Below, one piece after another: positions 19,565-27,754 of a stretch of 64,000 bases of DNA; position 1 is the first letter of the stretch; each line of letters starts with the position of its first letter. Below the pieces are notes generated by a model. It was not told where the DNA came from. It saw nothing but the letters and a program-made list of their open reading frames with translations, and made no database searches. The DNA is from Vibrio crassostreae (GTDB taxonomy: Bacteria > Pseudomonadota > Gammaproteobacteria > Enterobacterales > Vibrionaceae). The translations under genes were made by a program, and so were the position numbers. Location: contig NZ_AP025476.1 of the NCBI RefSeq assembly GCF_024347415.1, positions 2,046,001 through 2,110,000 of the forward strand, written 5' to 3'.

Positions 19565-19918
19565 TTATAGAGATGCTTTCGCTTTTTCAACTAGAACAGC
19601 AAATGCTGCTTTGTCGAATACTGCGATGTCAGCAAGAATCTTACGGTCGATCTCGATAGATGCTTTCTTAAGGCCATTGATGAAACGGCTGTAAGATAGA
19701 CCATTTTGACGAGATGCCGCGTTGATACGTGCAATCCAAAGTTGACGGAATTGACGTTTCTTGTTGCGACGGTCACGGTAAGCGTATTGACCAGCTTTGG
19801 TAACTGCTTGGAAAGCTACGCGGTAAACACGTGAACGTGCTCCGTAGTAACCTTTAGCTTGTTTTAGAACTTTCTTATGACGTGCACGAGCTTGTACACC
19901 ACGTTTTACGCGAGGCAT
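19565..19918 (-). CDS. rplT: 50S ribosomal protein L20
   Basis: 117 aa, basic, full length. Starts [19 protein letters not shown], and [16 protein letters not shown] is the family signature. Binds 23S rRNA and is needed early in 50S assembly. In E. coli L20 also represses translation of the rpmI-rplT mRNA; that may hold here but is not shown by sequence. Last gene of the operon, 42 bp after rpmI, before a strong terminator. Confidence 0.98.
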   Translation of the reverse strand: MPRVKRGVQARARHKKVLKQAKGYYGARSRVYRVAFQAVTKAGQYAYRDRRNKKRQFRQLWIARINAASRQNGLSYSRFINGLKKASIEIDRKILADIAVFDKAAFAVLVEKAKASL

Positions 19919-19960
19919 TATGCTTCTCCTAAACTAAACGAATTTATAAACTAAAAAGAA

Positions 19961-20155
19961 TTAAGCGTATGGCATCATACGTAGAACTTGAGCAACTTCA
20001 CATTTAGGAAGGATCGAGTTCGGACGTAGCTGACGCTTGTTCTTAGTAGTACGCTTAGTCAGGATGTGACGTTTACCAGCGTGCTTAAACTTAATACCAC
20101 CAGCAGTTTTCTGGAAACGCTTAGCAGCACCTTTGTTGGTTTTCATCTTAGGCAT
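19961..20155 (-). CDS. rpmI: 50S ribosomal protein L35
   Basis: 64 aa, highly basic, full length. Starts [20 protein letters not shown], with the typical [12 protein letters not shown] and RQLRP segments. Structural protein of the large subunit. Sits 104 bp after infC and 42 bp before rplT, the standard order. Confidence 0.98.
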   Translation of the reverse strand: MPKMKTNKGAAKRFQKTAGGIKFKHAGKRHILTKRTTKNKRQLRPNSILPKCEVAQVLRMMPYA

Positions 20156-20259
20156 GATGAATAACTCCGCATTGTTGAGTTGTTAATAACATAGTAATTA
20201 GGGCGAATAAAACCCCGCAACCTGAGGCTGCAGGGTTCAATTACTTGCAAAGCCGTTAA

Positions 20260-20811
20260 TTACTTCTTTTTAGGGGCCAACACCATGATCATCTGGCGAC
20301 CTTCAATTCTCGTTGGGAAAGATTCGACTACTGCAAATTCTTCAGTATCCGCTTTCAAACGATTAAGAACGTCAACACCGATTTCTTGGTGAGCCATTTC
20401 GCGGCCACGGAAGCGAATTGTTACCTTCACTTTGTTGCCGTCTTCTAGGAAACCAGTCAGGTTGCGTAGTTTTACCTGATAGTCTCCAATATCAGTTCCA
20501 GGTCGGAATTTAATTTCCTTGATCTGAACCTGCTTTTGCTTCTTCTTCTGCTCTTTCGCAGCTTTGCTCTTCTCGAAGAGGAACTTACCGTAGTCCATCA
20601 CACGACAAACTGGCGGCTCGGCGTTAGGGCTGATCTCTACAAGATCCATACCAGCTTCATTTGCAGCTTCCATCGCTTCAGCGATTGATACTACACCAAC
20701 AGCTTCGCCGTCTGCGCCAGTTAGACGCACTTCACGAACGCCACGAATGTCACCGTTTAAACGGTGCTGGTTTTGTTTGGCCGGTTGTTGGCCACGTCTT
20801 CCGCCTTTAAT
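20260..20811 (-). CDS. infC: Translation initiation factor IF-3, started at AUU
   Basis: 183 aa. The conserved N-terminus extends upstream of the first in-frame ATG (20730): [14 protein letters not shown] then [15 protein letters not shown]. It begins at ATT (20809-20811), 8 bases after GGAGGAA. AUU is the classic infC start that lets IF-3 repress its own synthesis, because IF-3 discriminates against non-AUG starts. Two domains joined by a basic helix ([20 protein letters not shown]). The ribosome site lies inside the thrS 3' end and the genes are two bases apart, so thrS and infC are tightly coupled. Confidence 0.97.
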   Translation of the reverse strand: MKGGRRGQQPAKQNQHRLNGDIRGVREVRLTGADGEAVGVVSIAEAMEAANEAGMDLVEISPNAEPPVCRVMDYGKFLFEKSKAAKEQKKKQKQVQIKEIKFRPGTDIGDYQVKLRNLTGFLEDGNKVKVTIRFRGREMAHQEIGVDVLNRLKADTEEFAVVESFPTRIEGRQMIMVLAPKKK

Positions 20812-20813
20812 AG

Positions 20814-22742
20814 CTATTCCTCCAGATTGAGCTTACGGCTTGAAACCTCGGCTTGGATGTATGAAATAAAGTCATCCACTTTAAATTTGCCAAGGTCCTT
20901 ACCTTTACGTGTACGTACTGCAATTTCGCCGGCTTCCATTTCTTGGTCACCACACACAAGCATGAACGGTACACGTTTCAAAGTATGTTCGCGGATTTTA
21001 AAGCCAATCTTCTCATTTCTCAAGTCTGCTTTGACTCTAAATCCACTTTTTTGCAGTTTTTTCGTAATTTCTTGTACATATTCAGACTGTTTGTCTGTAA
21101 TGCCCATGACAACTGCTTGTTCTGGCGCCAACCACGTTGGGAAGAAGCCAGCGTATTCTTCAATAAGAATACCGATGAAGCGTTCTAGTGAACCTAAAAT
21201 CGCGCGGTGGATCATAACTGGCGTGTGACGCTCGTTATCTTCACCTACGTAAGTAGCACCTAAACGTTCTGGTAATGCAAAATCGAGCTGCACTGTACCA
21301 CATTGCCAAGCGCGGTCCAAACAATCATGCAAAGTAAATTCAATCTTAGGTCCGTAGAACGCACCCTCGCCTTCTTGAATCTCGTATGCAATCTCTAATG
21401 CTTCTAGCGCTTGCTTAAGGTCAGCCTCTGCACGGTCCCACATTTCGTCTGAACCTACACGCTGTTCTGGACGAGTCGATAGCTTAACAACAATGTTTTC
21501 GAAACCGAAAGTTGTATAAGTATCGTAAACCATATCAATACAAGCTTTAACTTCTTGTTGAACTTGGTCTTCAGTACAGAATACGTGAGCATCATCTTGA
21601 GTGAAGCCACGAACACGCATAATGCCGTGAAGTGCGCCAGACGGCTCGTTACGGTGACATGAGCCAAACTCAGCCATACGTAGCGGTAGATCACGGTAAG
21701 ATTTCAAACCTTGGTTGAAGATTTGAACGTGGCCAGGACAGTTCATTGGCTTGATAGCGTATTCACGGTTCTCAGAAGAAGTTGTGAACATTGCTTCAGC
21801 GTACTTATCCCAGTGACCAGAGCGTTCCCAAAGAACACGGTCCATCATTAATGGGCCTTTAACTTCTTGGTAATCGTACTCAGTCAGTTTTTGACGAATA
21901 AATACTTCTAGCTCACGGAAGATAGTCCAACCGTTATGGTGCCAGAACACCATGCCTGGTGCTTCTTGCTGCATGTGGAATAGGTCAAGCGCTTTACCGA
22001 TTTTACGGTGGTCACGTTTAGCCGCTTCTTCTAGGCGCACAAGGTGAGCTTTAAGCGCCTTCTTGTCGTGGAATGCAGTGCCGTAGATACGTTGAAGCAT
22101 CTTGTTGTCACTGTTACCACGCCAGTAAGCACCCGCTACGTTAAGTAGAGTAAAGTGCTGACAGAAGCTCATGTTAGGCACGTGTGGACCACGACACATA
22201 TCGATGTATTCTTCGTGATGGTACAGGCCTGGACGATCGTCTTTAGAAACGTTCTCGTCCAAGATTTCAATCTTGTAAGTCTCGCCGCGAGCTTCGAATG
22301 CGTCGCGCGCTTCCTGCCAGCTAACTTTCTTCTTAACAACCTGGTACTTGGTCTTCGCTAACTCTTTCATGCGCTTTTCAATCTTTTCTAGATCTTCTTG
22401 CGTTAGAGAGTGCTCAAGGTCGATATCGTAGTAGAAACCGTTATCGATAGTAGGACCGATCGCCATTTTCGCTTCTGGAAAAAGCTGCTTAACCGCGTGG
22501 CCTAAAAGGTGAGCACAAGAGTGACGAACGATCTCAAGGCCATCAACTTCATCTTTAGCTGTGATGATTTCTAGGCTTGCATCGTTTTCGATAAGATCAC
22601 AAGCATCAACACGCTCGCCGTCTACACGACCAGCAATGGTTGCTTTCGCAAGACCAGGACCGATTGATAGGGCAACATCTAGAGTTGATACAGGGTTGTC
22701 AAATTGACGCTGACTACCGTCAGGAAGAGTAATAATTGGCAT
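20814..22742 (-). CDS. thrS: Threonyl-tRNA synthetase
   Basis: 642 aa, same length as E. coli ThrRS. Charges tRNA-Thr in the cytoplasm. Visible: N-terminal TGS domain ([14 protein letters not shown]), editing domain [16 protein letters not shown] with HxxxH and later CRGPH, class II core with [10 protein letters not shown] and MNCPGH, and a C-terminal anticodon domain. Start: the frame is open to 22805, but [10 protein letters not shown] at 22742 is the family start and is preceded by AAAGGAC. Oddity: the prophage attL core begins only 25 bp upstream, so all native DNA beyond that has been displaced 41 kb; the promoter now used must be in phage DNA. Confidence 0.98.
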   Translation of the reverse strand: MPIITLPDGSQRQFDNPVSTLDVALSIGPGLAKATIAGRVDGERVDACDLIENDASLEIITAKDEVDGLEIVRHSCAHLLGHAVKQLFPEAKMAIGPTIDNGFYYDIDLEHSLTQEDLEKIEKRMKELAKTKYQVVKKKVSWQEARDAFEARGETYKIEILDENVSKDDRPGLYHHEEYIDMCRGPHVPNMSFCQHFTLLNVAGAYWRGNSDNKMLQRIYGTAFHDKKALKAHLVRLEEAAKRDHRKIGKALDLFHMQQEAPGMVFWHHNGWTIFRELEVFIRQKLTEYDYQEVKGPLMMDRVLWERSGHWDKYAEAMFTTSSENREYAIKPMNCPGHVQIFNQGLKSYRDLPLRMAEFGSCHRNEPSGALHGIMRVRGFTQDDAHVFCTEDQVQQEVKACIDMVYDTYTTFGFENIVVKLSTRPEQRVGSDEMWDRAEADLKQALEALEIAYEIQEGEGAFYGPKIEFTLHDCLDRAWQCGTVQLDFALPERLGATYVGEDNERHTPVMIHRAILGSLERFIGILIEEYAGFFPTWLAPEQAVVMGITDKQSEYVQEITKKLQKSGFRVKADLRNEKIGFKIREHTLKRVPFMLVCGDQEMEAGEIAVRTRKGKDLGKFKVDDFISYIQAEVSSRKLNLEE

Positions 22743-22840
22743 TATTTGTCCTTTACAGTGGTGTTGCACACCAAGCAACACATGAAAATTATTTAATATA
22801 TTCAATTCAAAAAGTTAGAAAACTTAATGGGGATATATGT
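22743..22840 (-). promoter_or_regulatory. thrS leader, hybrid of chromosomal ribosome site and phage-borne upstream mimic
   Basis: 22743-22766 is chromosomal (ribosome site AAAGGAC). 22767-22789 is the att core. 22790-22840 is phage-side DNA that aligns with the native flank beyond attR (63948-63998): TTTAATATA one base apart, then GGGGATATATG at offsets 62 and 61 from the core start. A+T-rich TATATT segments in both could serve as -10 elements, but I cannot fix a promoter. Confidence 0.55.
22767..22789. other. attL core (23-bp direct repeat)
   Basis: Begins CACACCAAGC and ends CATGAAAAT; identical to 63925-63947. Flanking bases differ immediately on both sides (G versus A on the left, T versus G on the right). 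It lies in the thrS 5' leader. Confidence 0.9.
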
Positions 22841-22845
22841 AAGAA

Positions 22846-22856
22846 TTGGTACAAAT
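22846..22856. promoter_or_regulatory. Left arm-type integrase site TTGGTACAAAT
   Basis: One copy of an 11-mer also found three times next to the integrase gene at the right end (63726-63764). It lies 57 bp inside the attL core. Interpreted as an arm-type integrase binding site. Confidence 0.65.
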
Positions 22857-22979
22857 TCAGGCACAAATACAGATGCGCCTTTATAAGTACCGGGGCATTG
22901 TAGCGAATTAACATGAAATAACAATGCTGCACTTAAAGCAAAACATGAGAACTATGTCTTTATTTCTTTCTAGGTTAAA

Positions 22980-23897
22980 TCATGTTTCAGCAAGGATTGT
23001 ACTCTCTTGGGAAGAAGTTTCTTCTACAGCGGGGTCGGTTTTGGTATTAGCCCTCTCGCGATAGTTAATGAAGTTCATATACTTAGGCATAGTCGATCGC
23101 AACAATACACCACCATTTTTCTTCTCTCCCGCGACACCGAACATAATAAAGTGAGAGCCCTTAAATCGTTCTAAGGAATTCAGCCTATAAACTCTCATAA
23201 CGTCTTCTTTTAGCTCTTTTGGCAATATTAGAGATGGATCTTTAGGCCCCCCATAATTGAGAAATAGGGTCCCATCTTTATTCTCTTTATAGTTATTAAT
23301 CTCTCCCCAAAAAATCTGCTGAGTTCTAAAGTCATCTTGTTTAATTTTTGAGACTTCAACTAAGTTGTCCCTAAGCATACCATTGAGAAGCTCCCGCCCT
23401 GAGTCGGCGGTAATCTTAATAGTTTTACCTTCACCATATTCTGGGTTTTTAACCAAATAACTTAATATCTGACGTAAAGATTTACTATCCGGAAAATCAC
23501 TATTCTTACCTCCTGCTTTTACGGCTTGTGGAGACGGGGTCCAATTATGTTCCTCATCTTGATGCTTGTCCGCTGGCGTTGATACTTCAATAGAGTCATG
23601 TTTAGTTTTATCAAGGTTTACATGTATATCGGTATTGCTTTTTTCCAGATCATCGTCGTGAGCTTCATTTTCCATATCTTCAGCAACTAACATCGATGTT
23701 GCCTTCTCACACCCTTTTAGATGATGTGCATTAAAGCAGGCAGCGCGAGTTACCTCTCGAACTGTATAAGATTTGGTGTGCCAAGCTTTCTTTTTGCACT
23801 CTAAGCATCTAATCAAGCCTTGATACTTATCGATATCTTTCTCGAAAGTTTCGGTATCAACTACTGAACCATCAGGTTCAAATTCCACATATCTCAT
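22980..23897 (-). CDS. Unknown phage accessory protein with N-terminal zinc-type motif (paralogue A)
   Basis: 305 aa, hydrophilic, no membrane segment. Near the N-terminus are RCLECKKKAW and then CFNAHHLKGCE, a CxxC...HxxGC pattern suggesting a zinc-bound domain. Residues about 70-150 are acidic and low-complexity; the C-terminal half is more globular (QIFWGEINNYKENKDGTLF, GSHFIMFGVAGEKKNGG). The same layout occurs in the 438-aa protein at 25459-26775, so they look like paralogues. Start ATG 23897 follows AGGGG. It is the outermost left gene and reads toward thrS with no clear terminator between, so it could be co-transcribed with thrS. Function unknown. Confidence 0.75.
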   Translation of the reverse strand: MRYVEFEPDGSVVDTETFEKDIDKYQGLIRCLECKKKAWHTKSYTVREVTRAACFNAHHLKGCEKATSMLVAEDMENEAHDDDLEKSNTDIHVNLDKTKHDSIEVSTPADKHQDEEHNWTPSPQAVKAGGKNSDFPDSKSLRQILSYLVKNPEYGEGKTIKITADSGRELLNGMLRDNLVEVSKIKQDDFRTQQIFWGEINNYKENKDGTLFLNYGGPKDPSLILPKELKEDVMRVYRLNSLERFKGSHFIMFGVAGEKKNGGVLLRSTMPKYMNFINYRERANTKTDPAVEETSSQESTILAET

Positions 23898-24146
23898 ACA
23901 CAGCCCCTAAAAATCATCTACATGCATATATAACCAAAACGAAATGAATACATCTAGTTTCATACATTTATATAATTTTAAAAGACTGTGTCGATCACAA
24001 TTTGAGATGGCCTTAAACTTGTTCTTTAAGCTCAATCTCTTGATTTAATGCGTTCCTAGCCTCATAATTAAATTTCACTGGCAAAATCCAGTGACGGGAT
24101 TGGTCCCCTGTTTAGAGTTAAATCTCATTGTTCAGGCGTATATTCG
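23898..24146. other. Noncoding region with a C4-target-like (decoy) site
   Basis: Holds the presumed promoter of the leftward gene. 24100-24136 repeats the layout of the antirepressor mRNA leader: TTGGTCC at 24100 and TTGTTCAGG at 24128 (spacing 28; real targets 30-31). Both segments can pair with the C4 RNA encoded just downstream, the second with one G-U pair. No start codon follows; a terminator does. There is also a small hairpin CACTGGCAAAATCCAGTG at 24076-24093. Confidence 0.55.
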
Positions 24147-24167
24147 CCAGCTTTCGCTGGTTTTTTT
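24147..24167 (+). terminator. Intrinsic terminator upstream of the first C4 RNA
   Basis: CCAGC TTTC GCTGG TTTTTTT on the plus strand. It ends a transcript that would carry the decoy-like site, before the C4 RNA begins. Confidence 0.8.
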
Positions 24168-24196
24168 ATACGTGCGATTCAGTACATCCAAATTAT

Positions 24197-24270
24197 GGTG
24201 GGCTGGATTGGGCAGCTTATGCTGGCCGCGCTCCTGAGCAAGCGGTAGGACCAACCCGATTCAGTTCACC
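24197..24270 (+). ncRNA. C4-type antisense RNA, copy 1
   Basis: Cloverleaf-like fold: outer stems GGTGGGCT/AGTTCACC and GGATTGGG/CCCGATTC, hairpin CAGC-TTAT-GCTG, and hairpin CCGC-loop-GCGG. The loop carries CTCCTGAGCAA (24231-24241), the exact complement of TTGCTCAGGAG (24311-24321) that covers the Shine-Dalgarno site of the antirepressor gene. A second segment GGACCAA (24248-24254) complements TTGGTCC (24280-24286). Two antisense boxes upstream of an antirepressor is the arrangement known from c4 of phages P1, P7 and P22. In lysogens it should block antirepressor synthesis. Confidence 0.9.
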
Positions 24271-24328
24271 ACCCAAAGCTTGGTCCCTTTGAGTGGCGAA
24301 ATAAAGTCCATTGCTCAGGAGACTAACC

Positions 24329-24916
24329 ATGTCTACTCTTATCAACGTACCCTTTCACGGCTCTAACCTATTAGTTGTTGGACACAACAACGAACCTTAC
24401 ATCCCAATGAAACCCATCGTCGAAGGCATTGGATTGAATTGGAAAACACAATATCGAAAGCTCGCCGGAAACTCAGATCGCTGGAGTATGGTCATGATGA
24501 CCACGGTTGCTTCTGATAACAAAAATCGAGAAACGACCTGCATCCCACTTCGAAAACTTTTTGGCTGGCTCCAAACTCTTCAACCTAATCGAATCCGTGA
24601 AGAAATCCGCGACAAAGTGATCCAATACCAAAATGAATGTGACGATGTTCTTTGGCGATACTGGAACAACGAAACCAATCAGCTCCCTACCTCAACTCCA
24701 CCCTGTGTTACCACCAAACTTTTAATGACATTAGAAAATGGCCGCGTGATCGGCACTGTTCCGGTTGGTAATGATGTCATGGTGTTTGAGCGTTCAAGAC
24801 TTCCAGAATTGCTACGTGAGCCTGGTTACTTTTCTATTGAGGATTACGCGAAAATTGCTGAGACGGCGAATTCTAGATTGGCGGAGCTGCTAGTGGTGAA
24901 AGGAAAGAGCTGGTGA
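24329..24916 (+). CDS. Phage antirepressor (P22_AR_N domain)
   Basis: 195 aa. The N-terminal domain matches the P22 antirepressor / Ant1 style: INVPFHGSNLLVV, YIPMKPIVEGIGLNWKTQ, CIPLRKLFGWLQTL, and VIQYQNECDDVLWRYW at about 100-115. Such proteins bind phage repressors and block them, promoting lytic growth or escape from immunity. Start: ATG 24329, seven bases after AGGAG, which is the sequence the C4 RNA is predicted to occlude; an upstream in-frame TTG (24311) is part of the ribosome site and not a plausible start. The C-terminal 60 residues are not recognised. Which repressor it targets is unknown; the resident CI is a candidate. Confidence 0.88.
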   Translation: MSTLINVPFHGSNLLVVGHNNEPYIPMKPIVEGIGLNWKTQYRKLAGNSDRWSMVMMTTVASDNKNRETTCIPLRKLFGWLQTLQPNRIREEIRDKVIQYQNECDDVLWRYWNNETNQLPTSTPPCVTTKLLMTLENGRVIGTVPVGNDVMVFERSRLPELLREPGYFSIEDYAKIAETANSRLAELLVVKGKSW

Positions 24917-24980
24917 GTTGAAATAGATAAAGGCGCCGATTATTATTTTTTATGCGTGCGGTTCAGCACATCCAAATTAT

Positions 24981-25052
24981 GGTGAGCTGGGTGAGAGCGC
25001 TTCGGCGCACCGTATCCTGTTGGGCGGCAAGACCAATCTCACTCAGTTCACC
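24981..25052 (+). ncRNA. C4-type antisense RNA, copy 2, with a different seed
   Basis: Same fold as copy 1 with compensatory changes: outer stems GGTGAGCT/AGTTCACC and GGGTGAGA/TCTCACTC, hairpin GCGC-TTCG-GCGC, and hairpin CCGT-loop-GCGG. The loop seed is TCCTGTTG (25015-25022), complementary to CAACAGGA (25098-25105) at the ribosome site of the second antirepressor copy. The second box GACCAA (25031-25036) complements TTGGTC (25062-25067). Seed and target have changed together relative to copy 1, so the two RNAs should not cross-regulate through the loop. Confidence 0.88.
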
Positions 25053-25112
25053 ACCCAATGGTTGGTCTCGTTGTGAGTGGTGAAGTCCTCATTGCTTCAA
25101 CAGGAGGCTATT

Positions 25113-25389
25113 ATGCCAAATCAATGTACCTTTCCACGATTCAAACCTAATCGTTATCAGCCAAGATAGCGAGGCCCACATACCAATGAAGCCAATTGTT
25201 GAAGGTATGGGTTTAGATTGGAGTTACCAACCCCGCAAACTTAGTAGTAATAAAGAGAGATGGAGTGTTGCTGTTATAGCAACAGTTGCTCAAGATCCTA
25301 AAAACCGCGATTTACTCTGCATCCCGCTTCGAAAACTCTTCTACTCTATACAAATCAAAAACTTGCATAACTCGCCTCGCAACATCTAG
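25113..25389 (+). pseudogene. Degraded second antirepressor gene
   Basis: Start ATG 25113 sits behind AGGAGG. Within the first five codons the frame is broken: the conserved reading (NVPFHDSNLIVISQDSEAH, then IPMKPIVEGMGLDW) is in another frame than the ATG. The similarity to copy 1 then continues (KERWSVAVIATVAQD, CIPLRKLF) and stops abruptly at about codon 82, replaced by unrelated residues and a stop at 25389. So it has both a 5' frameshift and a 3' truncation. Its C4 RNA and target remain intact in sequence. Confidence 0.82.
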
Positions 25390-25458
25390 GCGGGCGTCAT
25401 CAATCTTTACCCAAGTAGGAATAAGTTGGGCATCTTTAAATGACAGCTTACTTTGTGC

Positions 25459-26775
25459 TCATTGATCGACAAAAAAGCTAGCCACTTTATTAAATACTTG
25501 TTTAAAAATTGAGGGCTTCTCAACCACGGGCTTTATTGGATGCTTATCAAGTTTGGCGCTTGACTCTGGCTTAACATCAACAGTCACCGTTTTTTGTGTT
25601 GCTTTGTCGACATCCACAGTTATTTGGGGTTCTGTTGAGGTTTGTGAGTTCAAACCATCAATGACTTCATGAGACTGAATATTGGAACTATTATCAGAGG
25701 TTGACGCTTCATGGTTATCATCCAGTTTAAGCTGCTGGATTTCTATAGGGTCCCCTAAATATTCGTTTAGTGGAGGTAGGTTTTCTTCAATTTCTTCGAC
25801 GAAAGGTATGTTAGGTTGGACGCGTGATGAATTTTCGACTGGCGGAACAGTTACCTCCGCTTTTCTGTTAAAGCCCCAATAATTGTTTTCTAATTTTACT
25901 CGCTCTCCCGTAAACACATATAGGAACTGGGCATAATCGCATTCAAAAATATGCTTCTCAGACTCATTTTGTTTACCAATAAAGTAAACTGAAGCTACTT
26001 CGTTTTTTTTCTGTGCCAGCGCCGCAAATCTCTGAGCTCTTTTCAGTTCATCTACGATTGCATTACGTTCACGATTAGACCACTCGCTACAACATAGCTT
26101 TAACTCAAACCATTTTGAACTTTGAGGTTCTTTCACATTTAGAGTTATAGAAATGACGTCCTTAGAGGTGAATAATTCAGAGGTATACCTAAGGTCTGCG
26201 TAAAAAATGTGACCCGGCTTGTAAGACTCTATATTGCTCCAATTAAAAATCTGTTGAAACACAGAACGATATTTACCTTTGACATCAGGTAACGTCAATG
26301 GCTCCAAGGCGTTATTCTCAACATCTTGCATATAAAAAATTGTTGCCGCTGCGACACTACTTGAAAGCTTACCCTGCCCCTTACCGTTGCCCTTCTTGCC
26401 AGTCGAATTACCATTTTCTGTATTTGTTAATGTATTGCCGGAACCGGGTCCACCGTTTCTTTTTAGTTCACTGTCATCTTTTGGTAACGTGATCTCAACG
26501 ACTTTAGGCAAAACCCAATGCTTTCTGCCTTTAGCGTCAATAGCTTCTCTACCTCCAAATTCAGGTGAGAAGCAGCACCCCATGCTATGTCCATCGAGAT
26601 ACTTATAATATGGCTGATAAACATTATGCTCTTTATATGAACAAGGAATGGCTACGTATCGACAAAGTGGATTGGGACAAAAGTACTTTGATTTTTCAAT
26701 ATATGCTTTTGGAAACTCTTTGAGCATAAAAGCGTATTCAATATTGTCTGATGTCTCATTATATGCTCGATCCAT
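25459..26775 (-). CDS. Unknown phage accessory protein with N-terminal zinc-type motif (paralogue B)
   Basis: 438 aa. N-terminus: FCPNPLCRYVAIPCSY then HNVYQPYYKYLDGHSMGCC, a Cys/His arrangement like that of the 22980 protein. A Gly/Asn/Lys-rich linker (about residues 105-135) leads to a globular part (GHIFYADLRYTSELF, RNAIVDELKRAQRFAALAQK, EVASVYFIGKQ) with the same order of elements as paralogue A. The last 150 residues are acidic, disordered, ending in a short hydrophobic helix-like segment (SIFKQVFNKVASFFVDQ). Start ATG follows GGAGG. Together with paralogue A it flanks the C4/antirepressor locus. Function unknown; exclusion or host-interaction are guesses. Confidence 0.75.
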   Translation of the reverse strand: MDRAYNETSDNIEYAFMLKEFPKAYIEKSKYFCPNPLCRYVAIPCSYKEHNVYQPYYKYLDGHSMGCCFSPEFGGREAIDAKGRKHWVLPKVVEITLPKDDSELKRNGGPGSGNTLTNTENGNSTGKKGNGKGQGKLSSSVAAATIFYMQDVENNALEPLTLPDVKGKYRSVFQQIFNWSNIESYKPGHIFYADLRYTSELFTSKDVISITLNVKEPQSSKWFELKLCCSEWSNRERNAIVDELKRAQRFAALAQKKNEVASVYFIGKQNESEKHIFECDYAQFLYVFTGERVKLENNYWGFNRKAEVTVPPVENSSRVQPNIPFVEEIEENLPPLNEYLGDPIEIQQLKLDDNHEASTSDNSSNIQSHEVIDGLNSQTSTEPQITVDVDKATQKTVTVDVKPESSAKLDKHPIKPVVEKPSIFKQVFNKVASFFVDQ

Positions 26776-27151
26776 TTATGACCTCCAAACCAAATATTCC
26801 AATTTGTTTCATATGTGAGATGGAATTGCAATTTTTATAAAATCAACCAGACAAATATTAGGCATTGATCGAATTCACTGGCGTTACGCATCACGCTCAG
26901 TCTTGGTTCTTCCAGCCAGATTGTAAAAATCTTAGGGCTGGTGGTGACCATACAACCCGAAAAATTTTCATTTCGCGCGGTGTGGACTCGTTTGAGAATA
27001 AAAGCGGCCCCAAAGAACCTAGATCGTAACAGCACTGTGTAATATTGTTATAAAACAATTAGATAGATAAAAAAGTATGTACTAAGCTTTTCTGTTTGGA
27101 TATAGTTGTCATGTAAAAAGGAGCGGCATTACCTTTAGACAGAGAAATATT
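26776..27151. other. Intergenic region, no confident gene
   Basis: Contains promoters for the divergent genes on either side. An inverted repeat CCAGCC...GGGCTGG lies at about 26909-26942. A 66-codon minus-strand frame at 26835-27035 has no ribosome site and no recognisable product. Confidence 0.4.
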
Positions 27152-27382
27152 ATGAACTTAAGCAACATAGACAATTTTGAGTTTCAAACATCAGACTTCA
27201 TAGAGCTTCATCTCAAGCAGACAGGTATTAAACTTAGTTGGGATAGCGCAAATGAAATTCTTTCTGAAGTTTGTGCTCCTGCTTCATTATCACCAAGTCT
27301 TAAGAATAAAGTCTGGTACAAACGTCCGCCAAGGCCAACTCAAAAAAGAAACTTTATGGGTCAACATAACTCTCGAAAATAA
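27152..27382 (+). CDS. Small hypothetical protein
   Basis: 76 aa: an acidic helical N-terminal part (DFIELHLKQTGIKLSWDSAN) and a basic tail (KRPPRPTQKRNFMGQHNSRK). No family recognised. It is convergent with the winged-helix gene at 27389 and separated from it by a strong hairpin. Confidence 0.5.
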   Translation: MNLSNIDNFEFQTSDFIELHLKQTGIKLSWDSANEILSEVCAPASLSPSLKNKVWYKRPPRPTQKRNFMGQHNSRK

Positions 27383-27388
27383 CAAATT

Positions 27389-27676
27389 TTAATTTTTACT
27401 ATAAATAAACGTCATTCCCCCCTCCGGGGGGATGACGTTAGTTCTTTTTAGGTATCTTCTTTCAAGTAATGCTCTCAGTAAAGAACTGGCCCAACTTGGT
27501 GACAAATCACATCGCTTAGCAATAAGTTGCGCTGTCACTTCTTCATGCTGTTTTATCGAATCCAACACCTTTAATTGTGTCTTGCTTAACTTCACCCATT
27601 TCACCTGATGTGGGGCATGTCGCGCAGCCGCCACTAAAGCGTGACTAACCTCACACTTTTCCTCAAAATCACCCAT
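27389..27676 (-). CDS. Small winged-helix DNA-binding protein
   Basis: 95 aa. Residues about 30-80 form a MarR/ArsR-like winged helix: LSKTQLKVLDSIKQH, then TAQLIAKRCDLSPSWASSLL and RALLERRYLKRT. Located directly downstream (78 bp) of the second integrase on the same strand, so it may act as a recombination directionality factor or as a local regulator (inference). Its last codons overlap a terminator hairpin (27408-27439). Confidence 0.7.
   Translation of the reverse strand: MGDFEEKCEVSHALVAAARHAPHQVKWVKLSKTQLKVLDSIKQHEEVTAQLIAKRCDLSPSWASSLLRALLERRYLKRTNVIPPEGGMTFIYSKN
27408..27439 (-). terminator. Very strong terminator at the end of the late transcript
   Basis: Arms AACGTCATTCCCCCC and GGGGGGATGACGTT with a three-base loop. 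On the minus strand it is followed by TTTATTTATAG. It overlaps the last codons of the 95-aa gene and would end the tail-integrase2 transcript. Confidence 0.85.
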
Positions 27677-27754
27677 ACTAATACTGTCCCCTGCTATTCA
27701 TATTTAAATAGTCTATTAATGATTGATCTAGGTGATCTTTTTGCCATTACAAAA

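Noticed and set aside
26835..27035. 66-codon minus frame in the left accessory region
   Set aside because: No ribosome site or family resemblance; treated as noncoding, though the inverted repeat nearby is noted.
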